From contig JALRMH010000061.1 of NCBI GenBank assembly GCA_026119935.1, positions 1 through 64,000 on the forward strand: 64,000 nt of DNA, written 5' to 3'. Position 1 is the first letter of the stretch. Each line of letters starts with the position of its first letter. Origin of the DNA: Endothia cerciana (lineage: Eukaryota; Ascomycota; Sordariomycetes; Diaporthales; Cryphonectriaceae). The notes under the pieces were generated by a model that was not told where the DNA came from, ran no database searches, and saw nothing but the letters and a program-made list of their open reading frames with translations. The position numbers and the translations under genes are program-made. Positions 23,666 to 37,577 of this stretch are shown piece by piece.

Positions 23666-26600
23666 TAGAAGCGTGTCCTGCTGCATTGCGGGTGCTGGCT
23701 ATCGCGCGGTCTGCCTCTGGGTGGCCCGGGGGAGGGGGGTTGAGCATACTCTCACGATGAGGAGCTTGTCATGGGCAAGTCCGGGCTGCATAGAGGCCTG
23801 GCTGCGAAGTCACCAGTGAACGGCCACCACTTGGAGAACGTAAGCAATACTTCCTCTAATCTGTTTGCTTCCAATACATACAACCCAAGTCTGTATCGTG
23901 GAGACCTGCGGCAGCGGGTTGTTCATGGGCAGCAGGGAGGCGTGTCTAAATTCCATCATCAAGAATAGCGCGTGGTCGCTCGACTCGTAGTTAAGTCCGC
24001 TCTGCTGTCTTTTGTAGTACTGTATTCGCGATCCCAAGCGGTAGTCCGCCGTCGAAGCCTCGAAGGCCGCCGCGTCTGCCCGATGTCATCCAGCCGACAT
24101 CTGTCGCCCTGCTTCACCGAGAAAAGCGCTCCTAGATTGCGCGAATTATTCCCTGACGAGAGGCTTCTCCAGCCTGAGTTGACTCGGCTGTTCGTCGTTT
24201 TGCCCGCTGCACAGGGACAGCTTCCGCTGTCGCGCGGATGGGGTGGCACCGACGGATCGACCCGTGGCAGCACTGCCGCGCACTTGAAAGGCTGGTCAAG
24301 GCATGGCTACCGGATTCGCCCTGGTGTGTACGGCCCCTTCGGGGCAGTCTATCACACGAACACAGGGCTGGGCTTCATCTCGTCGCCTCCTAGAAGGGCG
24401 GGGTGGAATGCAGCCATCCGGTGTGGCTCTTGGGGGTGTCTATCGCCGGTCGTCCCTTGGGCGTGTAGACAGTCCGAGCCTCGAAGAGGCGGCCCCGATT
24501 TGTATACCTTCTCGTTATGTGCGCCCCATCCCTAGGGACGGATGCCTGTATATTGTCTCAGGTGCTCAAATCTTTCTGGGGCGTGGTTGTTGCGTTGTGG
24601 TGGGGGGGATTCGTCGGTTTTCGCGTCGAGCTTAGGACACACAGGCAGGGACCGCTCTCGAGGAGGTCGATATGCCGTCAGACGCATGATCTTGACATCG
24701 ATGCCTGTGGCCTCAAAGTCTGCCTTGGGAGACGGCCATCCCTGGGACTAAAGTTGCTACGGACGCATCTGCCCCCGTCGTCACTCGGCGCGAGTACGCC
24801 ATCCAGGATAGTGAATCAGATCAGATACATCTGATTAGTTCGAAGGTAGCAGGATCTGGGGATATCTATATTTTTCTTTATCTCGGACTTTTCGATGTCG
24901 CTTGCCTATCTGAATTTATCCCAGTAGGGTAGCGGATCACCGCAGAAGGTCATCCTGTAACCTCAGCCGTGTGATCACCAATATACGGGGATTTTGGCCA
25001 GATTAGAACACTCTATATCTCCTTGGCGTGGCCAAGACACGGATTGGACGTTGGCATTATTTCCGTGTAATCCAGTATCGTCCTGAATGGCCTAGCCGGA
25101 CATTTGAGTGAGCACTTTGTCGAAGTCTCAACTATATCAATCCGATTACAACAGAGCATACGCCCACCAGCGAGTTCGTTGTAGGAATGAAGTTGCCCCA
25201 CGAGCGCAGATTTGCCTATACCCCCATCCCAGGCTGCTTATCAAATGGTATCCTGTGGCCTCTAGGATTGATCTCGGCGGAGTGTGGCCCTAGCCTCGCT
25301 GGTAGGGAAGCAAGCGCCAGTGATCATGTATTGAAGTATCAGTGACCTTCGGGACGGCTCCTCGCCTCTTGGTCGCTGGATCCCCGACGGAGCAGGTCTC
25401 AAACCCGAGGCACACTGCGATGTGATGAGGTCGTGGCTCGTGAGCACCTTGGCCATTGCCCACCCTCCCACGGTTCGTTCGGGAGGGCAAGGTGGACCTC
25501 ATGCTACCGCCGAACCATTAATCCTCGCGATCGGCTGCCAGTCTGTTTCGGGCGAGAGGCTGCTTATCTGCACTCTCTGGCGTTGTTCATGTTCTTGCCG
25601 CGATTTCCCGGATGGGGATGTATCTTCGCTGCTCGTATTGTGCTGTCTTGGGCGCCGTGAAGGGTGACAGCTGCTGCATGGTGTCCGGGAGGTGCAGATG
25701 CAGTGCTCACCATCTCACCCACCCCATCACAGCTTCACCTCCCAGACCTGCAGACATAATGGAGCGGTCGAGGTGGAGGTGGGAGGAGGCCAACGAGCCA
25801 AGGAAGTGCGGGCAGGGTTCCGTGCCCGTTGAACTGCCGTTGTATATTGGCGGCCTGTCTTGGTTGATGTACAAGATCGATCTATAGTGCGGCCGAGGTG
25901 CTTACCCTTGTCGAGCTTCTGGCTGACCATGGCGCCTAAGCCTGGGGTGATCATCGACCGGTACTGGCATCGTCACGATCCGCTCAGCTTCCAGAGATCT
26001 CCCCCTCCCCCCCCCCCAAACAAGGAAAATGCGGCAGTAGAACGGGTGCGCAAGAAAGGCAAAGATGGCACCGTTGTCCAAGAAACCCTGCCTGGTGCCT
26101 GGTCGACACCGGGCCTCTTCACGAGCCAACGTCCGATCGGCGAGGCAGACAATGGAGATGCGCAGGACTTCGGGACTCATCTGATAGCCCACTCGCGGTG
26201 ACGCTCTCAAGATGACATTCAGGACAGAACGAGGGCGGAATCCCGGCGCAAGCCGCCCACTTGTTCACAGGTTTCCACCAGACAATGAGTCTATGGGCAG
26301 GGCGTCCGGTCATAGCAAGCCTTGTCACCTAGGCGAATGAACGGACGGGCTCCATACCCATGTAGACTATAGGCCCTGCAAGTTCCTCTCAAAGGGGCCA
26401 ACGTGATCGCCAAGGGTCCATGGCGACCAAATCATCCCATGCGAACGAGTTCGGCCAAATTCTGGAGGAGCAAGCCGAGACTCCAGACGGGTGAGAGACC
26501 GTGGGCCGGTCACCTGTCAGGATGGCCAAATGATAACCTGGGCGTGTCAGCGGCAGTGGGCCACTGCGGCCTCGAGGGATTTAGGCAAAATAATTGTGAC

Positions 26601-28836
26601 TCGGGAGGCTGGGATGACTCGCTCATCTCGGCTTCTATGTCCACAGGCCCTGGTCTCCATCTCGTATATCCATACTGACGCGTCTGTTTCAGTGGCTCTC
26701 AGGGTGTCCTCGCCGGAGGCCGGAAGGAAGGGCGACTGAAGCCAGTGCGGTGCCTGTAGTCCCGGTCTCAGAGGCCTCGAGGGAGGCCGCCACCGTAGCT
26801 TAGTGTTGTGTCTCGCTGCATATCTTGCATAAGGTACGAGAATGGGAGGCTATGGCTTGGTGTGTTGCCGTTGCTGATGATTGAACTCCGGCCGTGACTG
26901 AGTGAGAGGCTTGGGCCATTGCACCTTGGCAGCTGGCAGATCTGAGCCAGCTGTTGCCAGGTGGGCTCGTGGAAAGCCGCGACATCCCTCCCCAACCGCC
27001 CGCGAGTGGCCCCGGCCAGCCGTTGTGAGCCTCGCCTCTTCTTTCCAACTCTTTCACATCAACAATTTGCAACGCCAACACCCTAAGTATCAACACCCGA
27101 TTCGCCTTCAAAGCTGACTTCGATCACCTCTATCCGCCCTGCAAATGACGATTGCAAGCAGCCTCTGTCTGCCCCCATCCCAACTTCCAAACCGCGGCAG
27201 CAAATTGGGCTTGGAGCAGCACTTTTAGACCACTTGCCTTGACGCGTCCGGGCCGTGAATAGGCACCGGCGCACGCGTCCTTTCGGCGCCGGGGCCGGGT
27301 GACCCACCCCTCCGCTCACCTTTTCTTCTTCCTTTTCTTCTCGAGATGTAGTCTCCCTCTTGTTGGGGGTGTAGAGAAGGAGACTCAGGTTCATAACTCA
27401 TACTGTCAAGCTGGGCTCTCGCTGGCAGGAAGCTATCTGGCTGTGGCTCGTTTGACGGACAAGGCCCGGCTACAGGACCTTTGAGTAAGCAGATCAGCCC
27501 ATGGATAATACGAGCCTGACTATCACATATTCCACAGATTGCAGTGTGCCAGGCTCTTGGCCGACTGTTATCTCAGGGCTCTCCAGCATTGATTCCTCAT
27601 CAAATAGCCCTGGTGGTGTCGTCCGGCCCTGATGTCCGGGTCTTTGTGGACATGACCTGGCAGATAGGCACATGTTCGCTGGTCTCCTGGAATAGTAAAA
27701 TCTATCAACTGTTTCGACAGATCATCATCGAGGATGACCTTGTGCCCTCGCCGTCATCCTCGGCAGCGGTATATTCCATGGTTCTCACCCGGGCCATGTC
27801 CATTCTCGTGGCTCAACCCTTCGGCTAAATTAACGCCGTCACAGAACTGCCGCCTCTTCCACGCCTGCTTTGCCTTTGGGCCCACTGTAATTTTAGAACA
27901 ATATCCGCCATGGGTTCTCTTGTCGATCAATGGCAACAATCTTGCAAAGAGCGCGGATCTCCCACCGCACGTCCGGCTGAGCCAGCACAGCTCGCGGTCA
28001 GGAGCCAGAAGGGGAAAGGGGGTCGTGTAGGACATCTTGACTGTATGTCTTGTCTATACCCGAGAATGCATAGCGGATCTTTCAGCGCAGCCTTCTCCTC
28101 CGCGCCAAGACGCCATATTCGGGCCCTGGCCCCTCGGCTCCGGCGGGCGTCTGCATGCTACGATGGGCTACGCCGTAGGGTTGTTCGGCTGAGTGCATTT
28201 GACTGGCCGAGACCTCGGTGAGGGATACTGCTGACTGCGGCCTGGGGAACAAGCCCAGGTAGATCAGGTCCTGGGGGCCGCCGCTCCCGTCGCCGCCTCC
28301 TTCAGATGCCAAAAACGGTTGGTACCACGCCTGTGCTGCTACCTGGCCTGCCCCTATCATGACGGGCTAGAAGATCGATCTGAAAGGCCCAGGTCACCTC
28401 TGCTTGGCTACACCGTGCAGTGCAACCCACTGTAGCACCCACCCGAAAATCGCAAACCGTTGCGACATGCGTTGGCGTGCATGGTGTCCCACCCTTCCCA
28501 TCTCCAAGACCAGCCTTTCAGACACTCAGGCGTAACCACGCAAAGCACCTGCCTGCCTTGTTCAAGTACCCCGGTGCAGGAGTACTCATGGGAGCGAACC
28601 CCCCTGTGTCAGCAGGGTGCTGGGACCTAGGAGTCCGGGTTTCCTTCACTTCAGCCCTTCGCCATACCATCCACAGCGCCAACGGACGCACGACGCCCGC
28701 TCGTACCACCAGGATACAGAGTTTGAGCCACCAGAATCACGACCTCGAGCCTTCAGACCGCCACTCTGCTGCACAGCATGTCCACCAGGCTTTGTCTCTT
28801 GTCCTGTCCCACCCACACGGGGTCAAGGTCTTACTT

Positions 28837-28878
<42 letters not shown>
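28837..28878 (+). repeat. (GACA)n microsatellite
   Basis: About ten perfect GACA units in non-coding DNA. Confidence 0.9.
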
Positions 28879-30018
28879 AAGAGAACCGGCCCGTGCAGGA
28901 TTTTTCTGTGGCTTGAGGTGGTTGCTAAACCTCCAGCTTTCGGCACGCGATAGGGCGAACCTCTCCTTCGTACTGCTGAATGTCACACGGTGTCGATCCA
29001 CCCGCCTCCAGACGCAACGACCTCACCCTCTAGCCGGGGTTGGACGTCACTGGGTAATGGTGTTTGACGCAGGCGCATGCAGCTCAGAAAAGGGGGGGGG
29101 AGCCGGCGGGCTAGTGAGCCAGCTTCTGCGGGCCTTGCAGTGGTCTTAATATACATGGCTGATTCAGGCTGTCCAGATATCATTCGAGCCTGGCAGGTAG
29201 CTTGGGGGACGAGGCTTTGCCAATCCACCGACCACACGAGGTACCTGGCCTCTGAAGTCCAGAAGGACGCTCCTCTTCCCCGAAGTTACATTACACCGTT
29301 TAAGCCATCGGCTCGTGGGCCTGTTGGTGAACGAGATAGAGTAAAGCCTGGATTAAGTTAACCCTCACTTACCTCGGCCAGCTGGCTTGCCTTCCAACAC
29401 TGAACTCTATCTGTCGCCAACCCAACTCGGACCGGGTTCTGCGACTGTCGACGGGGTTCATTCATACCCGTGAACAAGCGCTCTGAGGTACTTACCTAGC
29501 AGCTTCTGGTTCGATGTTTGCCCATCTGGGCTACGTCGTATCACCATCCTGTCTCGCACAGCTCACTGCGGGTTGTTACTCCATGTCTACGCAGCCCCTG
29601 GGTCTGTTCGCAGTGTGCAGTGGACGCTCACATGCGAACGGTCCATACTGGTACCTGTCTCATGACAAAGGATCCTTGCGGTCCAGAATGCTCACTCCAT
29701 CGTCTGGACCGCCCGAGATGCTTCTGCGGCTGGATCTAATCCCCCTATGGCAAGAGACTACCGATCATAGAATGTACACCGGTGGTGTCGAAAGACAGAC
29801 TTCGCCTGGCCTGCCCTTTCAGTGCGAAGAAGACCTGGTCTTGACATGCGCTAGACTCTTTCGAGCCGAGAAGTGTCTAAGTCTGACGGGGTGAGTAAGA
29901 ATCTGCAAAGCATGTAGCCCAAACTGCGGCTGGCCTGCCACCGCTCACCTTCCTATTGCGCCGGAGGCACCCTCCGAGGAGATCGATGACCCACACGTGG
30001 TTGCAGGCCACCAGGTAC

Positions 30019-30021
30019 GCA

Positions 30022-30053
<32 letters not shown>

Positions 30054-30073
30054 AGCAGCAGCAGCAGCAGCAG
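30019..30073 (+). repeat. (GCC)n-(GCA)n trinucleotide repeat
   Basis: About eleven GCC units followed by about seven GCA units. Frames through it read as poly-Ala, poly-Arg or poly-Ser only, so it is not evidence of a gene. Confidence 0.9.
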
Positions 30074-31893
30074 TGCACATGGCAGCGAAGCGCCTCCCAT
30101 AGACCCAGAAACTCCAGTACGGCCGTGTCAAAGGACCTCCAATCCTCATCCGGTTGCCAGAAATATCTGCCGCCATTGGCGACTGGGGCATTTGGGGGAA
30201 GGGGCCCGGGGGGGGGGGGAGATGACATATGGCCTGGAATCCTTCCGGCTCGGCACCGGATTCCCTGGGCGGACGGCTCAGGAACGTGTCAACCCTATTC
30301 GCAATAGACTCGTGCTGAGGCAGGAGTGGCGACCGGTCATCTATCTATCTATTCCTGCATGCAACTTTATATTCCATCTGCGACGCTGTCGAAAAGACCC
30401 GGTTGGCCAACCGGACGGGACTGGCTGGCAGTGAGGGAGCCCTTGTCGGGAGGCCAGGGGGGGGGGGGTGGGAAGGGGAGGCCAGGCAGGACAGGTACCT
30501 CGCCACCACCTCGCGTCGACTGCCATGGGGTGACCTCAAAGAGCATATCAGCTGGGGCGAGAGGGACCCGTGATGCATCCAGGAGCGGTGGGATCTCTCG
30601 CGGGTGCAATCAGCCGGTTCCGAGTGCTGATCGAGGTGAAGCTGCAGATCAAACCTGACAGGAATCCCAGAAGAGATAGGCTTTATCATCAATAATCATG
30701 TGGACTACGGGCCCGAGACGGCAGGTCGCTTGCTACCCACAGCCGTGTTTTGACACTGATTTTATCTAATTTGATTTTTTTTTTCATGTCGCAAAAGTAG
30801 ACCGTGACGCTTGGACAGAGCTGAAGGCGGTGCGACAACGCGGTCTTTCTTATGGTATCCTATAATCTGCCACGGCGGATACAATACAGCAGCAGGCATC
30901 TCCCAAGATGCACGCAGACACGACCAGGTATCTCGAAGCCCCTAAATACACCAGACCGTAGAAATTATCCCAGACCGTTAAGCAAGATCGAGCTTGGAAT
31001 GTGAACACAAAAAAAAAGGAGAAAGACCAGGCGCACAGAACTGAATAATAAAAAGGGCAGCCCGGCCGGCCGGAAGGAAGGAAGGAAGGGGGTTATAAAC
31101 CACGTTGGGCAAGATGCCCTCATCTGGGAGAAGGAAAACAGGAACAAGTTTGTACATGAACAGCAGAGAGATAATCCTCCAGCGAAGGGAAACAAAAGTG
31201 GACGCCGGCTGTCTGTTCAGAGCAGACCAGCCTGCAAGGTGGTCGGTCGTGTGGCTATTGCTCATGCTCCAGGGCTGCCAGCCCAGCCAGCCCATTTTCC
31301 TCGCATCCCACGCTGTGGTATAGCAGAGGAAAGTCCATGGCAATTTAGCCGCTGTCAGCGGATGATGCCGAAATGGGAAAGAAAAACGATAGAGTGAAGT
31401 GGTCTTGGGATATGGTTTGGTTCGTCTGCGTCGTTTGATGTCTTCCATCGTCGCACTCCACGCCTCCAATCTCTGCTGGGTCCCGAATAATCTCCCCCGA
31501 GCCCCTGGATTCTCGCCCTAACCCCAGTAGCCCGATCCAATTGTTTTCCCGTCCGTGATGTTGTTGTGCCACCAGGCCATGGCTTGTAAATGAGACGCGC
31601 CTTCCAATCATACCGTAAAGACTCCGGGCCGCCCGGATACCAATTTTGGGCAACAAAGCCTCTGATCCTAGCCGGTGGAAACCACCAGCCCCAAGAGTTA
31701 GAAAGCTCCAGAAAATTCGAACCATGTCATTACGGCGGGTGGGCGTCGGTAGTGTGTAGAGGATCGCGTCACTCGATGTGTGTTGGCGCAAGGCAGCCTG
31801 CAACCGTTCAGCTCTGCGAATGGCGGCAGACGTCTTTGGCCCAAGTTAGAAGGCTGCGTCGATTCGCGAGCTCCTCTTGACCACGCCGCTCAT

Positions 31894-33980
31894 TCACGGT
31901 TGCGTAACTGTAACAGTCATGCCTGCCTTCTTCTTGAAATCCCCTCTGGGAGTTCCGAAATCGTCACTGCCCTTGTCCCCCGGCATGAACGAGTCTCTCA
32001 TTGGCGTCCTGGCACTCGAAGTCATGCTTGCTTGGAAAGCCTGGGAGAAGTCGTTCGATGGCGCGATGGGAGCACTCATTTGCGGCATCGCATAGTCGGC
32101 CGGTCTCGCGGGAAAGCCAGGAGTTCTCGGCAGGTTGAAATCGCTAGGCGCCGTCAGAGGTGCGGTGGGGAAGCTAGTTGTGTATGGCGCAGAGGTCACG
32201 GAAATATGTCTGTGAGTGGGCGAGGTTGCGGAGCGGACAGGTTGAGGCCCGGAAAATGGGCGCTGGGCGCTCAGGTCGAGCCCAAGAGGTAGCGTGGCAG
32301 AAGCTGCGCGCATGCGAGATCGGTTCTGTTGCGAGTTCAGGAAGGAGTTGGACGAGAAATTAGGATAGCCCATGTGCGTAGGGGACGACACGGTCGAACC
32401 TGAAATTATAGTTTAGTGGTTCGTCTGATTTCGCAAAAATGTGCAAAGACTTACTGGCATAGTTGCTGGACTCATAGCCCCCTACCGAGGTCGGCTCTGG
32501 CGGGTGGTAGACAGACGCCTGTCGACCGCTCAATGATCGCGGACTTCCACTACCGCCGTGGTAAGCGGTGTAATCGATCGAATCTCCTTTCCATGACATG
32601 CTAGACCGTAGCGGAGACTGAAGTGTGTCGGATCTGGACCTGTTGAGGGTTTCTCGGAGCTGAAGGGGCTGTAGAGGTCGGACTGGTGGCTGCGAGTGAT
32701 GACCGTGTATCGCCAAGCCCGCGTCAAGACTGGTCTGCCGCGTAAAGGGATTGGACGTTCTTGGGCCGGCACTCAAGGGCGTCAGATGACCAGAATAGTC
32801 GTAGCGATCGCCCGATTCGTGAGACATCGGTGACAAGATATCTGGGTTGCTCATGGAAGCCGATGTGTTGAATGCGATGCCACCGAAGGCTGGACTGAGT
32901 CCCGTAGAAGATGCGTTCTCCCCGCCCTCTGCTCGCCTGACATCCACTACCAGTGGTCCTCTCATGAGATGTTCAGTGTAGGAACCGGGCCCAAAGCCGA
33001 CAGGCGATCCCATGGGTGTGCTGAGGCCGTGGACGGCGCCATAAGGAGAGTGCAGCGCTTGGACGTTATCGAAATCGTCTGGCACAGCTCTCATCTTGAT
33101 CATGCGCTCTCTGTCGTCGGCTGTCAACCGCTTGATCTTTGCTCGCCTGCATATATCGGTCAGCACCGCAACTCGCCACCTGTGGACCTGGACTGTACTG
33201 TACCTGTTCTGGAACCAGACTTGTACTTGTCGAGGACTAAGCCCGGGAATTTCCCTGGACAGGCGCTCTCTGTGCGCTGCATCTGGGTGTGGCTGCTTCG
33301 CAAACTCGCTCATGAGGAATCGTGTCTGCTGGTGAGTGAGCCTGGCTACGGTTAGCGCATCTTCCATGATGTTTCTGCCCGCCTTTGCCATACCTAAAGC
33401 GCTTCATTTTCCTCCTTGCTGCTGTTCTCTCAGCAGGGGTCATCTCTTGCGTCCCATCCACTTCGTCCATGTCCTCCTCGTCGATTAACTCGTCCTCCTC
33501 CTCCTGCTTGCAGACTGGGCCGTCGCGTGTCTGGCTGGGAGGCAGCTCCGAGCCCTGGCCAGTCGAGGAGTTTGAGAGCACAGGGTTTGCTCCCCGTGTT
33601 GTTGCGTTGGTATCTGCTGAGGTCACGGGTCCTTCAGTCGTAGACACCGCCGCCTTCTGTGCATGTGCTTCACCATGACTATTTGCCTGTTCAGAGATCG
33701 GCGACGGCTTCCTGTGTGCACGTGGACCCAAAGGGTCTTCACTGCGCCGCCGGTTCAGCGGTGGACTCGAGGTGCTAGTGTCCGACTTGGGGTCTATATC
33801 CATGCCACCGGAGTCGGACGCACTTCGAGGCTGCGCGTGTGACCCAGTATTGCCGTTACTTGCTTGCCCATGATCGTAGGCCTGGGAGTATATAGGGTTG
33901 TCTCCAGGGGGGAGGAAGGAGTACTGTGGCCCCTGCCAGTCGGACTGTGTTGACAACGGCGCGTCGTAGTGGTGCGACAT
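31894..33980 (-). CDS. Homeodomain transcription factor
   Basis: Four exons (33980-33394, 33341-33204, 33146-32455, 32399-31894) give 640 aa. Introns of 52, 57 and 55 nt all have good GT-AG borders. The homeodomain lies at about residues 186-245: KRFRLTHQQTRFLMSEFAKQ, then helix 3 SPRQVQVWFQNRRAKIKR with the invariant W, F, N and R (WFQNR at 238-242). It is flanked by a basic DDRERMIK stretch. The N-terminus is Ser/Pro-rich with an acidic DELIDEEDMDE patch. The long C-terminus is Ser/Pro/Gly-rich and disordered. It should be a nuclear regulator. Overall layout resembles the filamentous-fungal conidiation regulators Htf1/KAL-1, but this is from memory and not certain. An in-frame ATG at 34073 would add 31 residues. 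Intron 2 lacks a stop and splits the recognition helix. The gene is isolated by 8 and 13 kb of apparently non-coding DNA. Confidence 0.92.
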
Positions 33981-36900
33981 GCGTGGACTGGAGGCCTGAT
34001 TGTGGCAGAGAGTCTCGTACTTGCTCTTGGACCAGTGGTTCTGCTCAGGGTCGTGTTTCCTGGAAACGAGCATTTGGAAAGAGCGTCCGTGGGTGAACTC
34101 TTGCTGACGATTCACCTATCCGCTTAGAGGTGGATAGATCGGGATGTTGAAGCAGAGTCGTCGAGACAACTATCTGCAGAAACGAACGTGGAGATTGGTC
34201 GACGAGAGAGGACTCAAGGCTGTCTGTCCTTGGGGGCGTGCTGCCACCTAGAAGACGTGCCAGGGCGTTGCCCGAGTAGAAAACAGGCCAAGAGCTCGAA
34301 GACGTCCGTCCTGGTGATATCGATCTGGATGGACCCCCTCGTCCGGCAAGTCGGGAAGAGAAGGCTCGGAAACTGACTCCTCGAACGTACTGAAGGGTTC
34401 GAGGCCTCTTCGGGTGGGTGGTCGTGTTTACTGGGTGACTCTTCAAATTATGCGTCGATCAAACTAGCCGGGAGACCTAGCTTGCGCTCACGAGATCGAC
34501 GGCGTGCCGAGTACCGAGCTCCACAAAGCGATTCGACAGAAGGACGAAGATCAGGTCTAAGCGCCAGAATACAACCTCAGACGAGTATCTTGCTCGTACT
34601 GCCCTGGTGTGGTGAGCCTCGAGCCAGTTGAGCAGATCGGGTTCGGTGTGTCCAGCAATATGTATTGGTCGTACTAAGCGTCGAGATGGGTCTGCAGTAT
34701 CTGATCTCGGACCAAACGTGAGTAGAAGAAGTGCAAGAAGTAGACCGCGTATCACTCCTGGCGAAGGCTGGACCACGAAGCGTAGGTATATAGGTCGAGG
34801 GTGTCGAAGCGGCGGGGGTCTGATTATTTTCAACAAGGTCTGCCTGGAAGTGACGAGCCCCCAGTCTGCATAGAGTCTAGAAATAGCCGTAGTTGTAACA
34901 AGGTTGGTCCCTATGGGAGAGAGGACCCTTTTAGTACAGGACAAGTGGGACCAAAGAAAGTAGTACTTCCAGGCCCAGCGGGGAAGAAAAAAATGTCAGG
35001 GTAGGGTCCGAAGAGAAATAAGGACTGCACGGAATAACCGCAACACCAATGGGAGGAAGCCCAAGCTGCCGTGGGGAAAGTACCTGGTACTTGGGCCAGA
35101 AAGTATATCCTGGTGCGTTGATCTTCGCGGAGTCCAGCACCTCGAATTGTATGGAGGAAGCAGAGTGGTAGTATTTCTTCTCGGCTGTAGTGTGAACTTT
35201 CCCCAGCTGAGCCGGTACCGCTTTTGGGACGGGGTCAAGGCCGACAGGACTGGCCAGGAGGGCGCCTGGGTCCAATATCTCTCGGCTGAATGGCTAATGC
35301 CCGCAAAGTTGGTAGCCCGGAACCACCAAGAACAGTGGACACTGGGCCGGGTCACTTGGGAAGGAAGGCGAGACGGCCTGTTGCCTAGGTCACTGCGAGC
35401 AGCGAACGTGCTGAGAACGACAATGCAAGGTGTTGGTGATGTGCGGATTGGTCGTGTTGGGGGTGGTGAGCGGATCCTGGGCTCGGGCGAGGAGAGGACT
35501 ACTTCCTCCTTGAGGAGAGGTCAGCAGCTGAGTCTGTAGGCACAGAAAGCTCCTAGTCCCGTGGACAAAGTATCCTGTCCAGTCCGAGTGAGCGGGGAGT
35601 CGGGAGGCCGGCGGGAGGACAGGCTGGAGGGAGGTGAAGGAAGAGATGAGAGGGCTACATCTGAACGCTGCAGTGTCTGACTGTGAACCGTTTCGACTGC
35701 CACATTCCGGGCAGATCCATTGGTGGCTCATAGCATGAGGTGCCGGGTTGACTCGACGGATGAGAGCATGACCGTTGTTGAGACTGTGCTTGGCCTGAAC
35801 CAATGAACGAAGGGTCACAGCCCGGGAGGGGGGTGTGAGTAGTCGTTCCAGCCCACATACAGGACAGGGTTGGCTCTCGGGAAGGAGATGAGGATGGGCC
35901 AGAAGCATACCGAGCCCACTACGGTACTGTGTACTATGGGTACACAGGTGGACCTCGCTGCATTGTCCACCAAGGCATCCTGTTGCGAAACCTCGCTGGG
36001 GCAGCCACCAGGGAAGAAAAAAGACTGGGTCATCAGGATGTGGTGCACAGCATTCTGCCTGGGTGCCAGAGTGGCTGCAAGGGTAGGAACCGCGGGAGCT
36101 GGAGAGACGGCCAGGGGCCGACATGTTGATGCCCTTGCCCCGGTCTCTTCTGGCTACAGGGTGGCAGGCGTGCAGGGGTGTGAGGAAGACGACCTCGAGG
36201 GTGACGATCGCCGGGGAAAGATCTCAGTTCCCTGTCGACACGTCGTGGGATCGTTGTGATGCAAGTGCGGCCATGCACTGGATGCCGGCTGTGAACAGGT
36301 GCCCTCCCTCAGGAAGTACATCCGGAGATGCTGTCCAAGGCCCTGCAGGGGAGACACGCCCCTGTGACAGCGGGTTGATGTTTGCTCGGCAGAGGACCTG
36401 TCGAGAGCTGGCAGCAGACGATCTGAGCCCGTCCTGTCCGTCGCTCCGGTATCCCGTATTGGAAGGGAGGGACAGTGTGGGCTTTCTCTGCTCCGTGCCT
36501 CACCTCGTACAGGCACCCAAGGTCAAGTGAGCGCCAGCGCGGCTCAATATGTGGCAGCTGGGCGAAGCAGGCGACATCTCCCACCGCGGACCGGTACCCT
36601 GACCCGGTGAGGTCTCGCAAGGCCAGCAGTGGTAGTGTTAGTGTTCGTGTGTTAGCAGCGCGGTGGCGTGGCTGTTGAGACGTCCCGAAGGGGGGGGGCC
36701 CGCAAGCTGGAGTGATGTATCACCAGAAGCTGTCGACATGCATAAATAAACTAGCCGCAGGGGAGGGGTGCCAGAGAGGAAGACGTGCCACAGCACCCTC
36801 CCACATCTCAGACACAAGCGCTTGGCAGATGAGAGGATAGTCTGTCCGGTCGGACCATGGCGGACGACGAGGACTGCGCTTCATCTCCCCGTGGCCTTCA

Positions 36901-37543
36901 TGCGGAGACGAGACCAGGCTTGGCCGATCACCGTCCGGCCAGCGACGAGCCCCCCTCCGATATTTATTATGAAGGGAGGGTATCCGACGGCCTCGCCCTG
37001 ACGAGCAGTGCATGCACTCACCAGGCCAGGCCAGTAGGGGTGACATCGCCAGAGGACCTCCAGAAGGCCGGGTCTAAATGTTGGGCGCAGAGGTGGGAAC
37101 TCCTCGCCGGCCATTTCATCCCCTTCCCTCCGCCCGGGCGGGCCGCGTGGAGTCGTGGAGTCGTGGACCTACCATCACATTTCAAATTCGGGTGTTTGTG
37201 TTCGACAAGGGACTGCGACTGCAGCGGCCATGCGACCACCACGCGGCCAGGGTAGACTCACCGGCGTGCACTGTTGGACGGGGGCATACAGCCTCGGCAG
37301 AGTGTGTGGGTGGCGGTCTGGTCAGCAAGGACCAGAGTACGTGAGTGATGGTGATGTGATGTCGTCGAGCTTGCGGGTGCGCTTGCAAGCCTACCCCCCA
37401 GTAGAAGGGGGGGTGGGGGTGGTCCAGTGGACCGGCCTGTGGGGCCCAACGGTGGGCTTCCCCCCGTCCGGTCCAAGATTGGACGGCTGGCGCCAGAGCT
37501 GCCAGGCACGCCAGGGCATTTCTAGCGCGGAGACCAGGGGCTG

Positions 37544-37577
37544 GCCATCACTGCCATCACTGCCATCACTGCCATCA
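37544..37577. repeat. GCCATCACT tandem repeat
   Basis: Almost four copies of a 9-mer in non-coding DNA. Confidence 0.85.

Larger units (their letters stand above)
23666..31893. other. 8.2-kb gene-poor region
   Basis: Begins with the transporter 3' UTR and ends at the stop of the homeobox gene (whose 3' UTR lies in its last few hundred bases). Open frames up to about 175 codons occur on both strands, but none shows a recognisable domain, intron-supported continuity or convincing composition. It holds a GACA and a GCC/GCA microsatellite and several G runs (29090s, 30209, 30459). No transposase or reverse-transcriptase motif was seen. Long regulatory flank, ncRNA or decayed genes are all possible. 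Confidence 0.5.

Noticed and set aside
35390..36124. 244-codon minus-strand open frame as a whole
   Set aside because: Mixed composition with no overall domain; only the short CxxC piece is kept as a weak finding.
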